Source: Irineochytrium annulatum (taxonomy: Eukaryota; Chytridiomycota; Chytridiomycetes; Chytridiales; Chytridiaceae). From it: a stretch of DNA of 23,487 nucleotides. The notes under the pieces were generated by a model. The model had not been told where the DNA came from and did not search any database. It saw nothing but the letters and a program-made list of their open reading frames with translations. Each line of letters starts with the position of its first letter. Positions within the stretch are counted from its first letter, which is position 1. Made by a program: the position numbers and the translations under genes. The stretch covers positions 1 through 23,487 of the forward strand of contig JADGJL010000375.1 in the NCBI GenBank assembly GCA_027600665.1, written 5' to 3'. Shown piece by piece: positions 11,201 to 21,528 of the stretch.

Positions 11201-11778
11201 TCTACGGATCAGGTGTCGGCCCTCGCAAACTTGTCCCGGAGTCTATTGAGATTCTGATTGACGGGCGGGTGTGCATTTCTTCTGGAACCAAAGAAATACG
11301 TGAATTGGCCGGATTGTGCGACTTGTCAAAGTTAGTGATGACTTACGATATGATTTATTCAAAATACTTTAGGTTCCCCCCATCAAGCACAAGGCTGTAT
11401 GATCTGGGGCGACAAAACGCGTGGGCGCGGCTCGTTCGGAGACCCGGGGCGAACACACAGAGTGATCAGGTCCGCCAGGAGAATGAGCTTTTCGGTGGGC
11501 GCCGACATGTCCCTGCCAATGACATTGGGACGGCTGCTGGGCCATCGTCAAACATGGCCGCGGCGCATCCATTGGCGGACGCAAGGGACAAACTGGCACA
11601 ACGAGGTGAGAAGCTGCAGGAGTTGGATGAGAAATTTAGCAACCTCGCGGATTCGTCGAAGTCAATGGTAAGCGTAAACATTATAAACTACAAGCTAACG
11701 TGCGAATCCAATCCTAAGGCCGACATGTTGAAGGAGTACAACAAGAAGCAGGCTGCGAAGAAATGGTGGCAGCTATGA
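8278..11778 (+). CDS. STXBP5: Tomosyn/Lgl/Sro7-family protein with C-terminal R-SNARE (about 1,105 aa)
   Basis: The exons are 8278-8574, 8612-8763, 8819-9327, 9368-11667 and 11719-11778, together 3,318 nt. A further 42-nt intron at 11331-11372 is likely and would give 1,091 aa. The N-terminus shows the WD40 pattern of the Lgl/tomosyn double propeller: VTAVAFDPAQSLLAAGLSDG, then NEIVVWNV, then later blades such as LYVGLADGSIYAYGF. An acidic, Pro/Ala-rich loop (EKIMAELDASIDDVLDELKE and following, roughly residues 555-650) interrupts the second half. The last 60 residues form an R-SNARE motif: RGEKLQELDEKFSNLADS, with the zero-layer Arg at about residue 1065, ending AAKKWWQL. Tomosyns bind Q-SNAREs through this motif and restrain vesicle fusion; Lgl/Sro7 proteins regulate polarised exocytosis. 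Peripheral, no membrane segment. It sits 153 bp before DOCK on the same strand. The start is the first in-frame ATG, with poor context. Confidence 0.92.
11331..11372 (+). other. Probable unspliced-looking 42-nt intron in tomosyn gene
   Basis: It starts with GTTAGT and ends in CTTTAG, is locally AT-rich, and has the length of neighbouring introns (37-55 nt). It is a multiple of three with no stop, so it reads as 14 extra residues (VMTYDMIYSKY and flanks) if kept. Removing it joins LCDLSK to FPPSSTRLYD. There is no strong CTAAC branch site, so this is a probable rather than certain intron. Confidence 0.5.
11668..11718 (+). other. 51-nt frame-preserving intron inside the SNARE motif
   Basis: GTAAGC donor, AGCTAAC branch site, CCTAAG acceptor, length 51 nt and phase 0, with no stop codon if retained. 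Splicing joins LADSSKSM to ADMLKEYNKKQ, which restores the R-SNARE heptads in line with VAMP/tomosyn. Retention would insert 17 residues. Confidence 0.8.
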
Positions 11779-11931
11779 ATGATGGCAGCTGTGAGCGCCC
11801 GTTATGTCAATACATCAATATATGCATACGTTGTTTTGCTTGAAGTCTTCATCAGTTCGTCATCTTTCGGGGATGTCTGGATGCGACCTGACCAGAATTG
11901 ACGAACGATCGTGCTACGCGAGACCAACAGG
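11779..11931 (+). promoter_or_regulatory. 153-bp tomosyn-DOCK spacer with uORFs
   Basis: This short gap serves as both tomosyn 3' UTR and DOCK 5' region. Two upstream ATGs precede the DOCK start: one opens a short ORF at 11881-11901, the other opens 11873-11941 and overlaps the DOCK ATG in another frame. No TATA box or AATAAA is evident. Confidence 0.5.
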
Positions 11932-14900
11932 ATGGAGATAGGGGGACGATGGGCTCAAGTCACATCCGACAGCCCGGTATACGGCATCGCCGTGTGCCCC
12001 TTCGTTCCCAACCTCAGCAGCTCGACGGCGGTGGCCCCAAATGCCGTGATCGCGAAGCCAGGCCCTTCTGGGCAGCGGCCTGCCGGAGCCACGATCGCCG
12101 CGAACGCAGCCGCTGTTGCCTTGACTTCTGCATCGAGCTCGTCAGGCGCACTCGCGGGTGCCAACAACAGCCTGTCGAATGCTGCGCTGAACCGTGAAGG
12201 CGAGGAATATCAGTTGGCACTGGAACTTGGCGACAACGTTCAGATCCTTGAGGAGTACTGGACGCCGTTACCGTCGTCGTCGACGCTCAGCGGTTTTACT
12301 CCCTCATTTCAGCAATCGATCACGCAGTCGGCGGACCCAAACGCGCGTAGACTCACCAGTTTTTCAAGAGAAGGCGGGGGAGCTGGAGCCCCGTCACCAT
12401 CGAATCCCCCCGCGTCAGCACCGTCTGGATTAGATGTCAAATGGACAGTCACTTGGCTTCGGGGTTACGTGTTCTCATCCGCTGGCACTCCAGTCAATTC
12501 GCGACAGCTGACGTCGTCCCCACCGAAACTTGGGGTTTTTCCGGCCTCACACATTCATTCGCGGTCGCTGGTTGCACACCGCAAGTTAGTGAAGTCACAG
12601 CAACTAACTCCAAAAACGGAGATCACCGCTGCAACCCCGCCCTCTGAAGACATCCCTCCTCTGTCGCGCCCGAATACTGTCGCCGTGAAAAGTAGGGAGT
12701 TGTACGCCGTAATCCGCTAACTTCTTCAGGTGACCTAACAATACAAACGATTGGACCGCCGCTGCGGTCGAGAACTGGATCTTTATCGACACCTGGCAGC
12801 CTTCATCCAATGCTGACGACAGCTGAAGTCCAGCCGGCGCATCCTCCAATCCCCTCACCTCAGAGGCCTACTTATGAAACTGCGGCGGGAAGCTACGAGC
12901 CGCTAGCTGATGAGATAGCGGCGGCTCTTCGTGAATGGGGTCACTTGCTTAAGCGTCATCTGGGTGCGCAAGACTACGCTTTGTTTAACACAGTTAAGGC
13001 GCTCTTTCATCTACTATTTCAAGGCCGGCGACAGCTGCTGTCACACACTCTGTCACACGAAGAACTTGCGAAGTTAAGGAAGAAGCTTATCGCAAAGCTT
13101 GAGCAAGGGTCGAGGCTGCAGGGATTGGATCTGATTGTTCGACACCCGGAGAAGGGGCATTTAATGGGAGAAAAGAACTTGTCCGTCGTAAAGCTCTTTC
13201 GGATGCACCTACATGTCGCAAACAAGGCGCCGGGGAATGCCAACCCCTTTTCTGGTGGCGTCATTAATAGGGTCGGAACAACAACCAGCAGCGCGCCGAG
13301 CACTGTGACGACATCTTTCTCCTACGGTCTAGTCCCATTACCAATCGGGTCGAGTATTATCAAAGATCGAAGTCAGGAGTCATCTGAACCTCTATGGATG
13401 CGCACTACGAATCTACATTTTGAGTTGAAGTCCTGCGTCGCATCGATATGTTTGCCGGGAGAATATGCAGAGCTCCTGTTTTTTCTTTTCAATAAGATTG
13501 AGGGAAAGCAAGTTTCCGAGGAATTCTTAGTTGTCATTAATTATAACGGCGTCCCTCGGGTGACAGAAGACGGTCAATCGCGCCTCAGAACGGTCTTTTC
13601 GGAGCTTGGCACGCGAGACATCGGCGAAGGAATATTTCTTGTGTGCCGGATAATAAGAGTTGGAAAGATGAATGTCTCTGATAAGGATAACGTGATCGGC
13701 ACGAACTTCTCGATGAGCAGCAAAGGCGGAGGTCCGGTGACGCCTACTTTAGGTGTGATGGGGGCTTCGGATGGCGGATATCGTCGGCCATTTGGTTGCG
13801 CCGTGTTAGACCTTACGGACGTGCATAATGTTGCGGTCAACGCTGGCGTGTTTGGAGCAACAAGCAACAGCGGCAGCTTAGTAACGCGACAACAAAGAGA
13901 CTTGCAAGAAGGAACTATGTCGCCGAAAGATTATATGATGAGACTGTACGTGCCATCTCAGGAACAGACGTTTCCTGCTATTCACGAGATGATTATAAAT
14001 AAGGAGTACGGGTTTGAAACCTCCACGCGGGCGGAGCACTTGATAGTCTCGTTGTCACTGACCACGTCCTCTCGAATGTCACCATCCGGAGCTCCTTTGC
14101 TCATAGACCCGCAGCAGCCTGAGGAACGTACGCAGAGGCTGGGTGTTCCGGAGATGTTATATCCCGGCGATCGGAGGAACTCGATTTATTTGACCCTTTT
14201 GAGTGGCGAGTTTAGTGCCCGCACAACGGCGATGTCACAAAAAAACGTTCAAGTTACCGTGCAGGTCCGTACCGCTGATGGGACGTTCGTTCGTGGATGT
14301 ATCTCAAGAGGTTCTGGCCAACGCGAAGAATTGTACGACTCGGTGGTGTACTATCATTCGAATGCCCCAAGATGGTTAGAAACGATTCGAATTGATCTGG
14401 AGACAGACGTCATGGAGATAGCGCATTTATTCTTTACGTTCCGGCATTGTTCGTCTTCCGCCGGTCCGAGCACGACTGCAGACAGAAACGAAAAGAATTT
14501 CGCATTCGGTTACCTCCCACTTCTTCGAGGAGATCAGACTGTATTGAATGATGCTCAACATACGCTAAATTTGTACCGGTACGAACGTAAGCTGGCTGTG
14601 CCATCTGTCTACCTCGCGTACCAGGCCGGGCCGAACATCACTTCGTGGGTGTCGTTGAATGGGAGCATAGAGGGTCTTCAAGCGGCCGCAGATGCGATGG
14701 CGAAAGCACCGCAGTTGAAAGACTCCATGCAAGTGCGGACAGCTTTCTGCAGTAGTCAAATGACGCAGTCGGCCGCGATTCTGAATTTGCTAAATTGGAG
14801 GCATACTTTGATGCAGAATGGGATCTCCGTCGAAATAATGTTACGAGATTTTTCGAACGTTCCTGACTTTGAAATTGTCAAGTTTTTGCCGACTATTTTG

Positions 14901-17900
14901 GACGCATTGTTTGATATATTGGACAGCACCGATGTCAACGGGAAAGGCGAATTTGATGGGGTAATATTTTCGGCGGTAGTTTTTTTGCTTGGTGTTGTCG
15001 TCGTCGATCGAAGGTTTGCTCCCCACGGCGCCACCGTCGATGCGTATATTGAGAGTTGGAACGGCGGCCCTCGATTTTGGAGGTCAATCCTGAGTTCGTT
15101 TTGGAAGTTGATTGCCAACCCTGTCGGGAAGGAGCTCCGAGATGCGATTAAAGTCTGGGGGTACTGGATTCGCTTTGTCGTTCGATCTGGTCTGGCGGAG
15201 CAGAAAGGTCTTCACTCCGAGAGCCTGACGCCTACAGTGCAGGGAATGCTCGGTGGCCGCACATTTTTAGTGGCCTTACGCGAAACGCTGGACATGATTG
15301 AGAGCTTAATGAGTTTAACGCTACCCGAAGCCATCGGATCACAAACGTTGGCTTTGCAACACTTTCCTCAGCTGTTGCCCGACTTAGCCAGAATATATGG
15401 TCCCGTAGAGCTTGTCGTTGTCGTAGTAAAGTTCGTCGACAGTGTCCGCGGCTCTAAGGTGTGCCCATTTGCACTTCAATGTTACTAACGGAAATAGGCG
15501 AAGTTGAATTTCCACAGGCTAGCCTTTATCAATACTCTTATTCGCGGACCGCTCTTTTCCGACAGGCGTAGCCGACTCGGTATTGTCAATGCGACATCTC
15601 GTTGGATCGAAGAGTGCCTTTCGGGCGAATGGGATCGCGAGAGGGAATCCGGACCCGCCTTTTCTTTGATTACCAGGACGTCTTCGCAAAACTACACACC
15701 ACAAGCGGCGAAGGGGATGCTTCCGCGGGTAACCGAGAAGGAGAACCTGAGCTTGTGTCTGCAAGTAACGGAAGAATTGGTTGACCGGCTTCAAAAAGTC
15801 AGCGATCGACTCGAAAAGGTCCGAGAAGGTCACGGCAGCGGGCAGTCACGTGAAGGTCCTGCGGATCCGATCGGAAAGGAGGATGATTTTAGGAAATGTA
15901 TAGAAATGGTTACGCGATTGCTTCCCCGCTTGTTGGAGACCTATTCATACTACTTGGATCCGGCGGAGCAGTTTATAAACTCTTCAAATTCCACTACCAC
16001 CCCCGATTTCGACGACGCGATCACTTTACGTCCAAGCATATCAACGACTATATTTACTTCTCAAGGACCAAACTCGCATCTATCTATCAGTACCTCGAGC
16101 TTAAACGGGACTCCAACAGCGGGCAGTCCCCTGAGTCCGGGAGCGGGCACACCAGTTTCTCTACCGGTCCCACTCCCTATGCCAGCGGTTGCTTCATATA
16201 CGTCCGTCAACCACAAGCCACAATCAATGGAATTAGCGGAGTTGGGGTCGATCATTCTTGCCATATTAAATCTGCTTCCCAAGTCTGAGCTTAGGGCCTT
16301 GTTTATGAGGCCGGGATCCCCAACAGAGTCGTCGGGAACGAGCTTGGTGACATCATTATTTGTTGTCCTGCAAAGTTTAATGAAAGGAGACGCGTTTCCT
16401 TCTTCATGGGCCGCCGGCAACGCGCTTATTAGCAGGATGGTTGTAAAGGCGTTGAAACCTGTTAGCCAAGTACTCACGAGTGACGAGCTGATAAACGCGG
16501 AGAGTGCTGACGACGCTAGTACAAAGCGGGACTCGGCTTCTCAACCCTCCCAGATGTCAAACGGACCTTCGACCCCTACACCGGGCTCATCTAGCCTTGC
16601 CTGGCCTCTTAGGCGTCTTCAAATGCTTTGGTCGGACTTCTTTCGAGTTCTCCTGCAGCTACTGAACTCCAGATGGTTGGCGATCGAAACGTTTCCTCCT
16701 CAGCGAGCAAGGGTTGCGCACCGTCTAGGAGGAGACGTGAGGGGAGAGGCTGGAGAACTTCTGCGTGACATGTGGGAGTTCCTGACTGGTGTAGAAAAGT
16801 CTACTCGTGGGCAAATGACTTTTATTCCGAACCTTGTTGGACCGTTCTTGGAATTGACGATGAGCCCTCATCCTCGCCTTAAGGTCGCAGCTGTAGAACT
16901 ATTATTTAGGTCAGGACATACGCATCCGCAACCTTCTTACTTACGATGTTAGCACGATTGAACGAGAACATAGATCGCGGGGTGACTTTTCTCGCATTGA
17001 ACTTGAATGTGTAGACCGACTTGATCGGTTGATCACCTTCGAGGGTATAGGGGACGAGTCGTACCGTCGCTTCTTTATTGAGGCGCTGGGCAAGCAATTC
17101 ACCACCGCGACTAAGAACACCGTTGTTGCGGCAGTGCTTGATGCCAACCCCTCTGCATCCGGGGGTGCTGTTCCTGCTACTCCGGCTTCCGGTGGCGCGA
17201 CCCCAGTAAAACGCCCCTCTGCGGGAGGAGGCGGAAGTGTTGCCGCAGCCACGTCCCTAGCTGCCGCTGGAGCAAAGTTTTTGGGGTCGTTAGACTCTTT
17301 CTTGGAACTTTGCATTGCGGTTCGCGATACGCCGACTGGAAATCGGTTTGATGATGAGCGGATGGCGGCGACCCTGAAGTTAATCCGATTTCTTCGCGAG
17401 ACCGGAAGAAGGTAGTTTACGTCTACCTCATCGCTCTACGAAGCTTAGCTGACAATATAATCAGGGCTTTATACGTCAAATACGTGCATACGCTGGCGAG
17501 ATTGCACTTAACGGCGGGAAACGATGTGGAGGCTGCTTTAACCCTCAAACTTCATGCGGATTTGTTGCCATGGTCACATACGGTTCAGGTCGAATCTGTC
17601 CCAGAGTATGGTTTCTCGCATTGGCAAACGACTTTTGAAAGAAAAGAGCAGGTTAATTGATCATGCCACTGCATCAATGTTTAATCTTCCTTCAGATTTA
17701 TAAAACATCCATTGATCTCTTGGAGCGCGGTGGGCATTGGGAGAGGGCTATTACCTTATGCTCTGAACTTGCAACGGAATATGCTCGTGGATGGCATGAC
17801 TACAAAAAAAACGCCATCATTCTGAAGCGGCAAGCAAAGCTGACTGAGATGATACTGGACCAGGAGAGATATCATCCTAGCTTTTACCGCGTGGGGTTTT

Positions 17901-19965
17901 ACGGGCGCGGTTTTGGAGCGTCAGTCCGAAATAAGCAGTTCGTTTACAGGTAACGTATGCCCGTTTTCGGCTTCGTTTAATTTGTACTCAGAGCCGGAGA
18001 GTGGGAAAAGCTGGGACCATTCTGCGAGCGTATTTTAAACAAATATGTTGGAGCACAGTTGCTAAGGACCAACGCAGCCCCGTCGGAGGATGTAATCAAT
18101 GGGCCCGGTTGCTGGATACAAATCACGTCCGTAAACCCGGAGATAGACGTGGAGCGATGGGGTAGTGGAGATATGAACGGGGCTTGGCTTCGATGGGAGT
18201 CCGACGTTGACGCCAACCTGATTCACCGAACGACAGCAACGAACTCGAGCTTTTTTTGGGATACCAGTGGAGCAAAGCGAGATCGAAACTCTGGCGTATT
18301 GTCTACCCCTGGAGGTCTTGAGAGCACGGTTGCTGTCAGCGATGATAAGTCTACAATCGTTTTAATTGAGCCAGACTTGGACCCCGACCCCGATGGGGCA
18401 TTCGCGCGCGCCTCCACCCTGCTAGAGCGTATTCCGGAGCCTATTAGTGCCTTTTACGCCTCAAATGAGGTCGACCATTTTACTTTTTCGAGGCCAATTC
18501 GAAAGCCAATTGCGGGTCTGTCAAAAAACGACCCCGCTACAGAATTTCTGGAACTGTGGACAGAGAAAACTTTGCTCGTAACCTTGGACTCCTTTCCTTG
18601 TTTGAACAGAAGGAGTGAAGTTATAAGGGCGGTCGTGGTAGAGCTCTCTCCGATTCAGAATGCAGTTATAGCCGTGCGCAGCAAGAATAGGCAGCTGGTT
18701 GGGCTTGAGCGGAAGTACGAGGTGATGGCGTTCGAAGCATTGAAAATCCAGGCTCCGCAAAGCGCCTTGCCGTTCACTGCAAAGCGAACAAGCGGGAATG
18801 CGCCTACACCTGTACGGTCGATGACAGATATGACGGCGGGGGCGAATACAGCGTCGAGAAACGTTAACCTGTTCACCATGGCTTTAAACGGTGCGGTGGA
18901 CGCGCCAGTTAATGGCGGTGTCCCGATGTACCGGAAGGCGTTTTTAAGCGAAACGTTTAAAAAAGAGAACGTCTCGTTGGCGCCGTTGGTAAAGATGTTG
19001 GAGGATGCAATAGATGAGCAGGTACGTACGCTCAATGCAGAAATAAGGCGGCTAACACCTATCCCCTGCAAAGGTCAACATCATTCACCGGTGCCTCGGC
19101 CTTCACGAGCTAATCGTTCCAAATCAAATGAGGCCCCTGCACGAAAACTTAATATCTTGTAAGTTCATGTGCCACTGGCGTCCTTACTTTGAAGGTATTA
19201 ATGTTTCCGCTTAGTCTTCCACAAAAACTTCGCGGCGGAAATTGCCCGCCTCGGCATACGCCGCTCAGGAGGTATAATTCGTCTGTTAGCTTGTTTTTTA
19301 CTTAATTCGCCTTTCCAGCCTTTGGCGGCGCGCCTGCGTTGAAGGCCATCCCTCCCAACCGAAGGTCCTTCAGCGGTGCTGTTCCCCCGGTATCGTCCTC
19401 GTTCGAAAGCGTACACTCAAGGATGAGCACCGCGCCATCGATGACCACCTCAAATCTCTACGGCATGTTTGGAAGCAGCCACACGAACCTCTCGTCTCTG
19501 ATCCCGTCCTCATCCTCGGTCGCACCGCTAGGTTCCTCGCCCTTGGGGACACCACCCTCCGTCCTCGCATCGGCCGGCCCCCGATTAACGTCTGCAACGC
19601 ACTCGCGCTCAGGCTCGATTAGCGGTCAGGGCACGCCACGGCCACGGCGCGAGTCCATAACTGGTAGTGTCGGGACACATCTCGTCGGCCACGTGGGAAT
19701 GCTTGCCGGGTCAGCGGGCTTAACGTCGAGTGGGTCGGCGGGGAACCTGCACGCGCTGGCTGTCTCAGACGGCAACCTCACTGGTAGCCCCATAGATGGC
19801 GGATCAGCGACGTCTCTGGCGTCAACGCCATCGGGGGCAGCCGGGAACAAGCGGATAAGCATGTCGTCGTTAAAATCCAATGAGTCCCGCGGCAGCGCTG
19901 GCACCGGGGAGGGTCTGGCGAAGACCGTGACCGGTGGCCTTCAAAAGCTGTTCGAGAAGTGGTAA
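11932..19965 (+). CDS. DCK1: DOCK180/Dck1-family Rho/Rac GEF (2,539 aa, 10 exons)
   Basis: The exons are 11932-12691, 12730-15458, 15498-16909, 16953-17411, 17465-17651, 17696-17949, 17992-19021, 19074-19158, 19215-19271 and 19319-19965, together 7,620 nt. Introns are 38-56 nt. An SH3 domain is spread over residues 17-209 (GIAVCPF, YQLALELGDNVQILEEYW, WLRGYV, LGVFPASHIH) with long inserts. The N-terminal helical DOCK region follows (about 320-390, REWGHLLKRHLGAQDYALFN). The DHR-1 C2-like domain is at about 736-875, and the DHR-2 GEF domain at about 1787-2320. In DHR-2, the stretch NGAVDAPVNGG at 2233-2243 corresponds to the alpha-10 insert that carries the nucleotide-sensing Val. The DHR-2 end reads RPLHENLISFFHKNFAAEI across three junctions. 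The tail (2325-2539) is Ser/Thr/Gly-rich and ends GLQKLFEKW. DHR-1 binds phosphoinositides and DHR-2 loads GTP on Rac/Rho5-type GTPases, usually with ELMO/Lmo1. Clear family; the exact GTPase is unknown. Confidence 0.93.
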
Positions 19966-20347
19966 TAAGCTTCGCTGTTTGATTCAGTCATTGTTCGTTA
20001 TGTCTCGGTTTGTTGTCATTAGTGTGCTCTTCCCTTGCGTTCATGTACTTATTTTTCGTGCTTAATTTCGTCGTATCACGGACTCTTTTCCCTCTTCATT
20101 CGTCGTGCACGTTCAGTGTTTCCGTACTGTTCCTAATTATGCATTGGTACTCATTTATATATTTTCGCTGAAATTCGACCTTGCTGTTTGTGGCCACGAC
20201 TCTCATATCGTTTAGTTTTACTGATATCATGTCATTGTTATTAAATACTACTTCGTGCAACATAGAAGGAGAGGCGAGCGCAGGCCCCTCAAACGAATAT
20301 ACTCAAGAGGTTCTGAAGTCCTCGACGCCTTCGACAGTTGCGTTCTT
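19966..20347. other. Convergent intergenic region
   Basis: This 382-bp T-rich gap lies between the 3' ends of DOCK (plus) and TIP41 (minus) and should contain both 3' UTRs. I see no canonical AATAAA on the expected strand for either gene. A TATAAA variant occurs on the minus strand near 20157-20162. No gene is supported. Confidence 0.5.
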
Positions 20348-21528
20348 TCAGGCGGAAATATATAGACACTCCGTTCTCGTCATGAGGGGCTTGGAAGTGG
20401 AAGACGGAGCCTCCGCGGCTCGCCCCTTCGTCTCCTCATCCTCCATCATTGCCAGCTGCTGCGAAACCCAATTAGGGTCCGTCAGAAGAGACAAATCCTC
20501 AGCGGAAGATCGTGACGGATTCCACGGGGGCTGTTTTGGTATTCTCTGATGAAAGAGCCAAATGTATAAGAACTGGCGCGCGCCCCCATATTCCAAAAAG
20601 GAGCGTGACTTACCGCCTTCAGCTCCGCATAAGGTCTCTCCCAACCCCTCGACTCCCTTATTAACGGTGCCCCCCCTTTCGACGCTGACGCCCCAATCCC
20701 AAAGGCGTGATAGACCCTCGTATCCCAAACCCTGAACACGACATCGTCCACCCTCAGACACAGCCTGGCCAGCACGAGGAAGCAGGTTGGCATGACCCTG
20801 ACCCTGGCCGAGAGGACGCAGGATCCGTTGTCGGCCAGCTCGTCCTCGTACAGGATCACGTCGTCGTAGAACAGGATCGGATCGGGGCGGCGAAGGAGGT
20901 CTGTGTCGATGCATGGGTCGGTTGGGGTCGCGAGGCGGAAGGTGGGGATGGTCGTGGAGGCGGTGGTGCTGCTAGTAGAGGAGACGGGAGAGATGGTGCC
21001 GGCGTATAGGGTGGAGTACGTCCAGTCGTAGGGTCGGATCACATTGCGAATTTTGGCGTGCTCGACGGCGCTGAGAGTACAATTTGAGAGGGAATCGCGT
21101 TAGTTGGAATCTTCACGCTCATGATGAAATCAAACAAACTTCAAGCTTACCTTTTCTTGGACCAGTGCTCCGAGTAAGCAACCCTGATTGTTGAGCCGGC
21201 CTCAGGAGATGCATCAACCAGGGCGAGGGCATCAGTGGGGTCGAACTTTAGCTCGAAGCCGGAGGCCTCGTGGCGGATGATTAGCGCGTTGTGGCCGAAG
21301 AACATTTCGGGGAACGGTATGGTGATGCGCTCCGCGGCTCTAGTTGACGGGGCAAGTAAGTGAACGTGCAGAGAAAGCAGGCAGGAACGGCAGCCAACCA
21401 TCGTACTTAGCGAGCTCCAGCGAGTTGAAGATGGGCGCCTTCCTCGTCGAAATCGACCATCCTGCAATCTTGATGCCCTTCGCGTTGCCGTCTTGGAAGA
21501 GTTCGTGCGGAGGGGCCCGCGCTGCCAT
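20348..21528 (-). CDS. TIP41: TIP41-family PP2A/TOR pathway regulator (321 aa, 4 exons)
   Basis: The exons are 21528-21407, 21339-21151, 21070-20614 and 20545-20348 on the minus strand, together 966 nt. Introns are 67, 80 (branch AACTAAC) and 68 nt. Family hallmarks in order: IAGWSISTRKAPIFNS, then PFPEMFFGHNALIIRH, FDPTDAL, VIRPYDWTYSTLYAGT, ILFYDDVILYEDELADNG, ARVRVMPTCFLVLARLCLRV, DTRVYHAF, and DPNWVSQQLA near the end. In yeast, Tip41 binds Tap42/PP2A-like phosphatases and modulates TOR signalling; the metazoan TIPRL does likewise. Length is close to the usual 270-350 residues. The start ATG has a strong context (ACGATGG). An in-frame upstream ATG near 21657 would add about 43 residues without family support. 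A Ser/Thr-rich insert (SPVSSTSSTTASTT) interrupts the core after the YDWTY motif. Confidence 0.93.

Noticed and set aside
19022..19162. Apparent C-terminus of the DOCK protein ending ARKLNIL
   Set aside because: This is intron read-through. Using the GTACGT donor at 19022 and acceptor at 19073 restores the conserved DHR-2 ending (RPLHENLISFFHKNF) and joins the next exons in frame.
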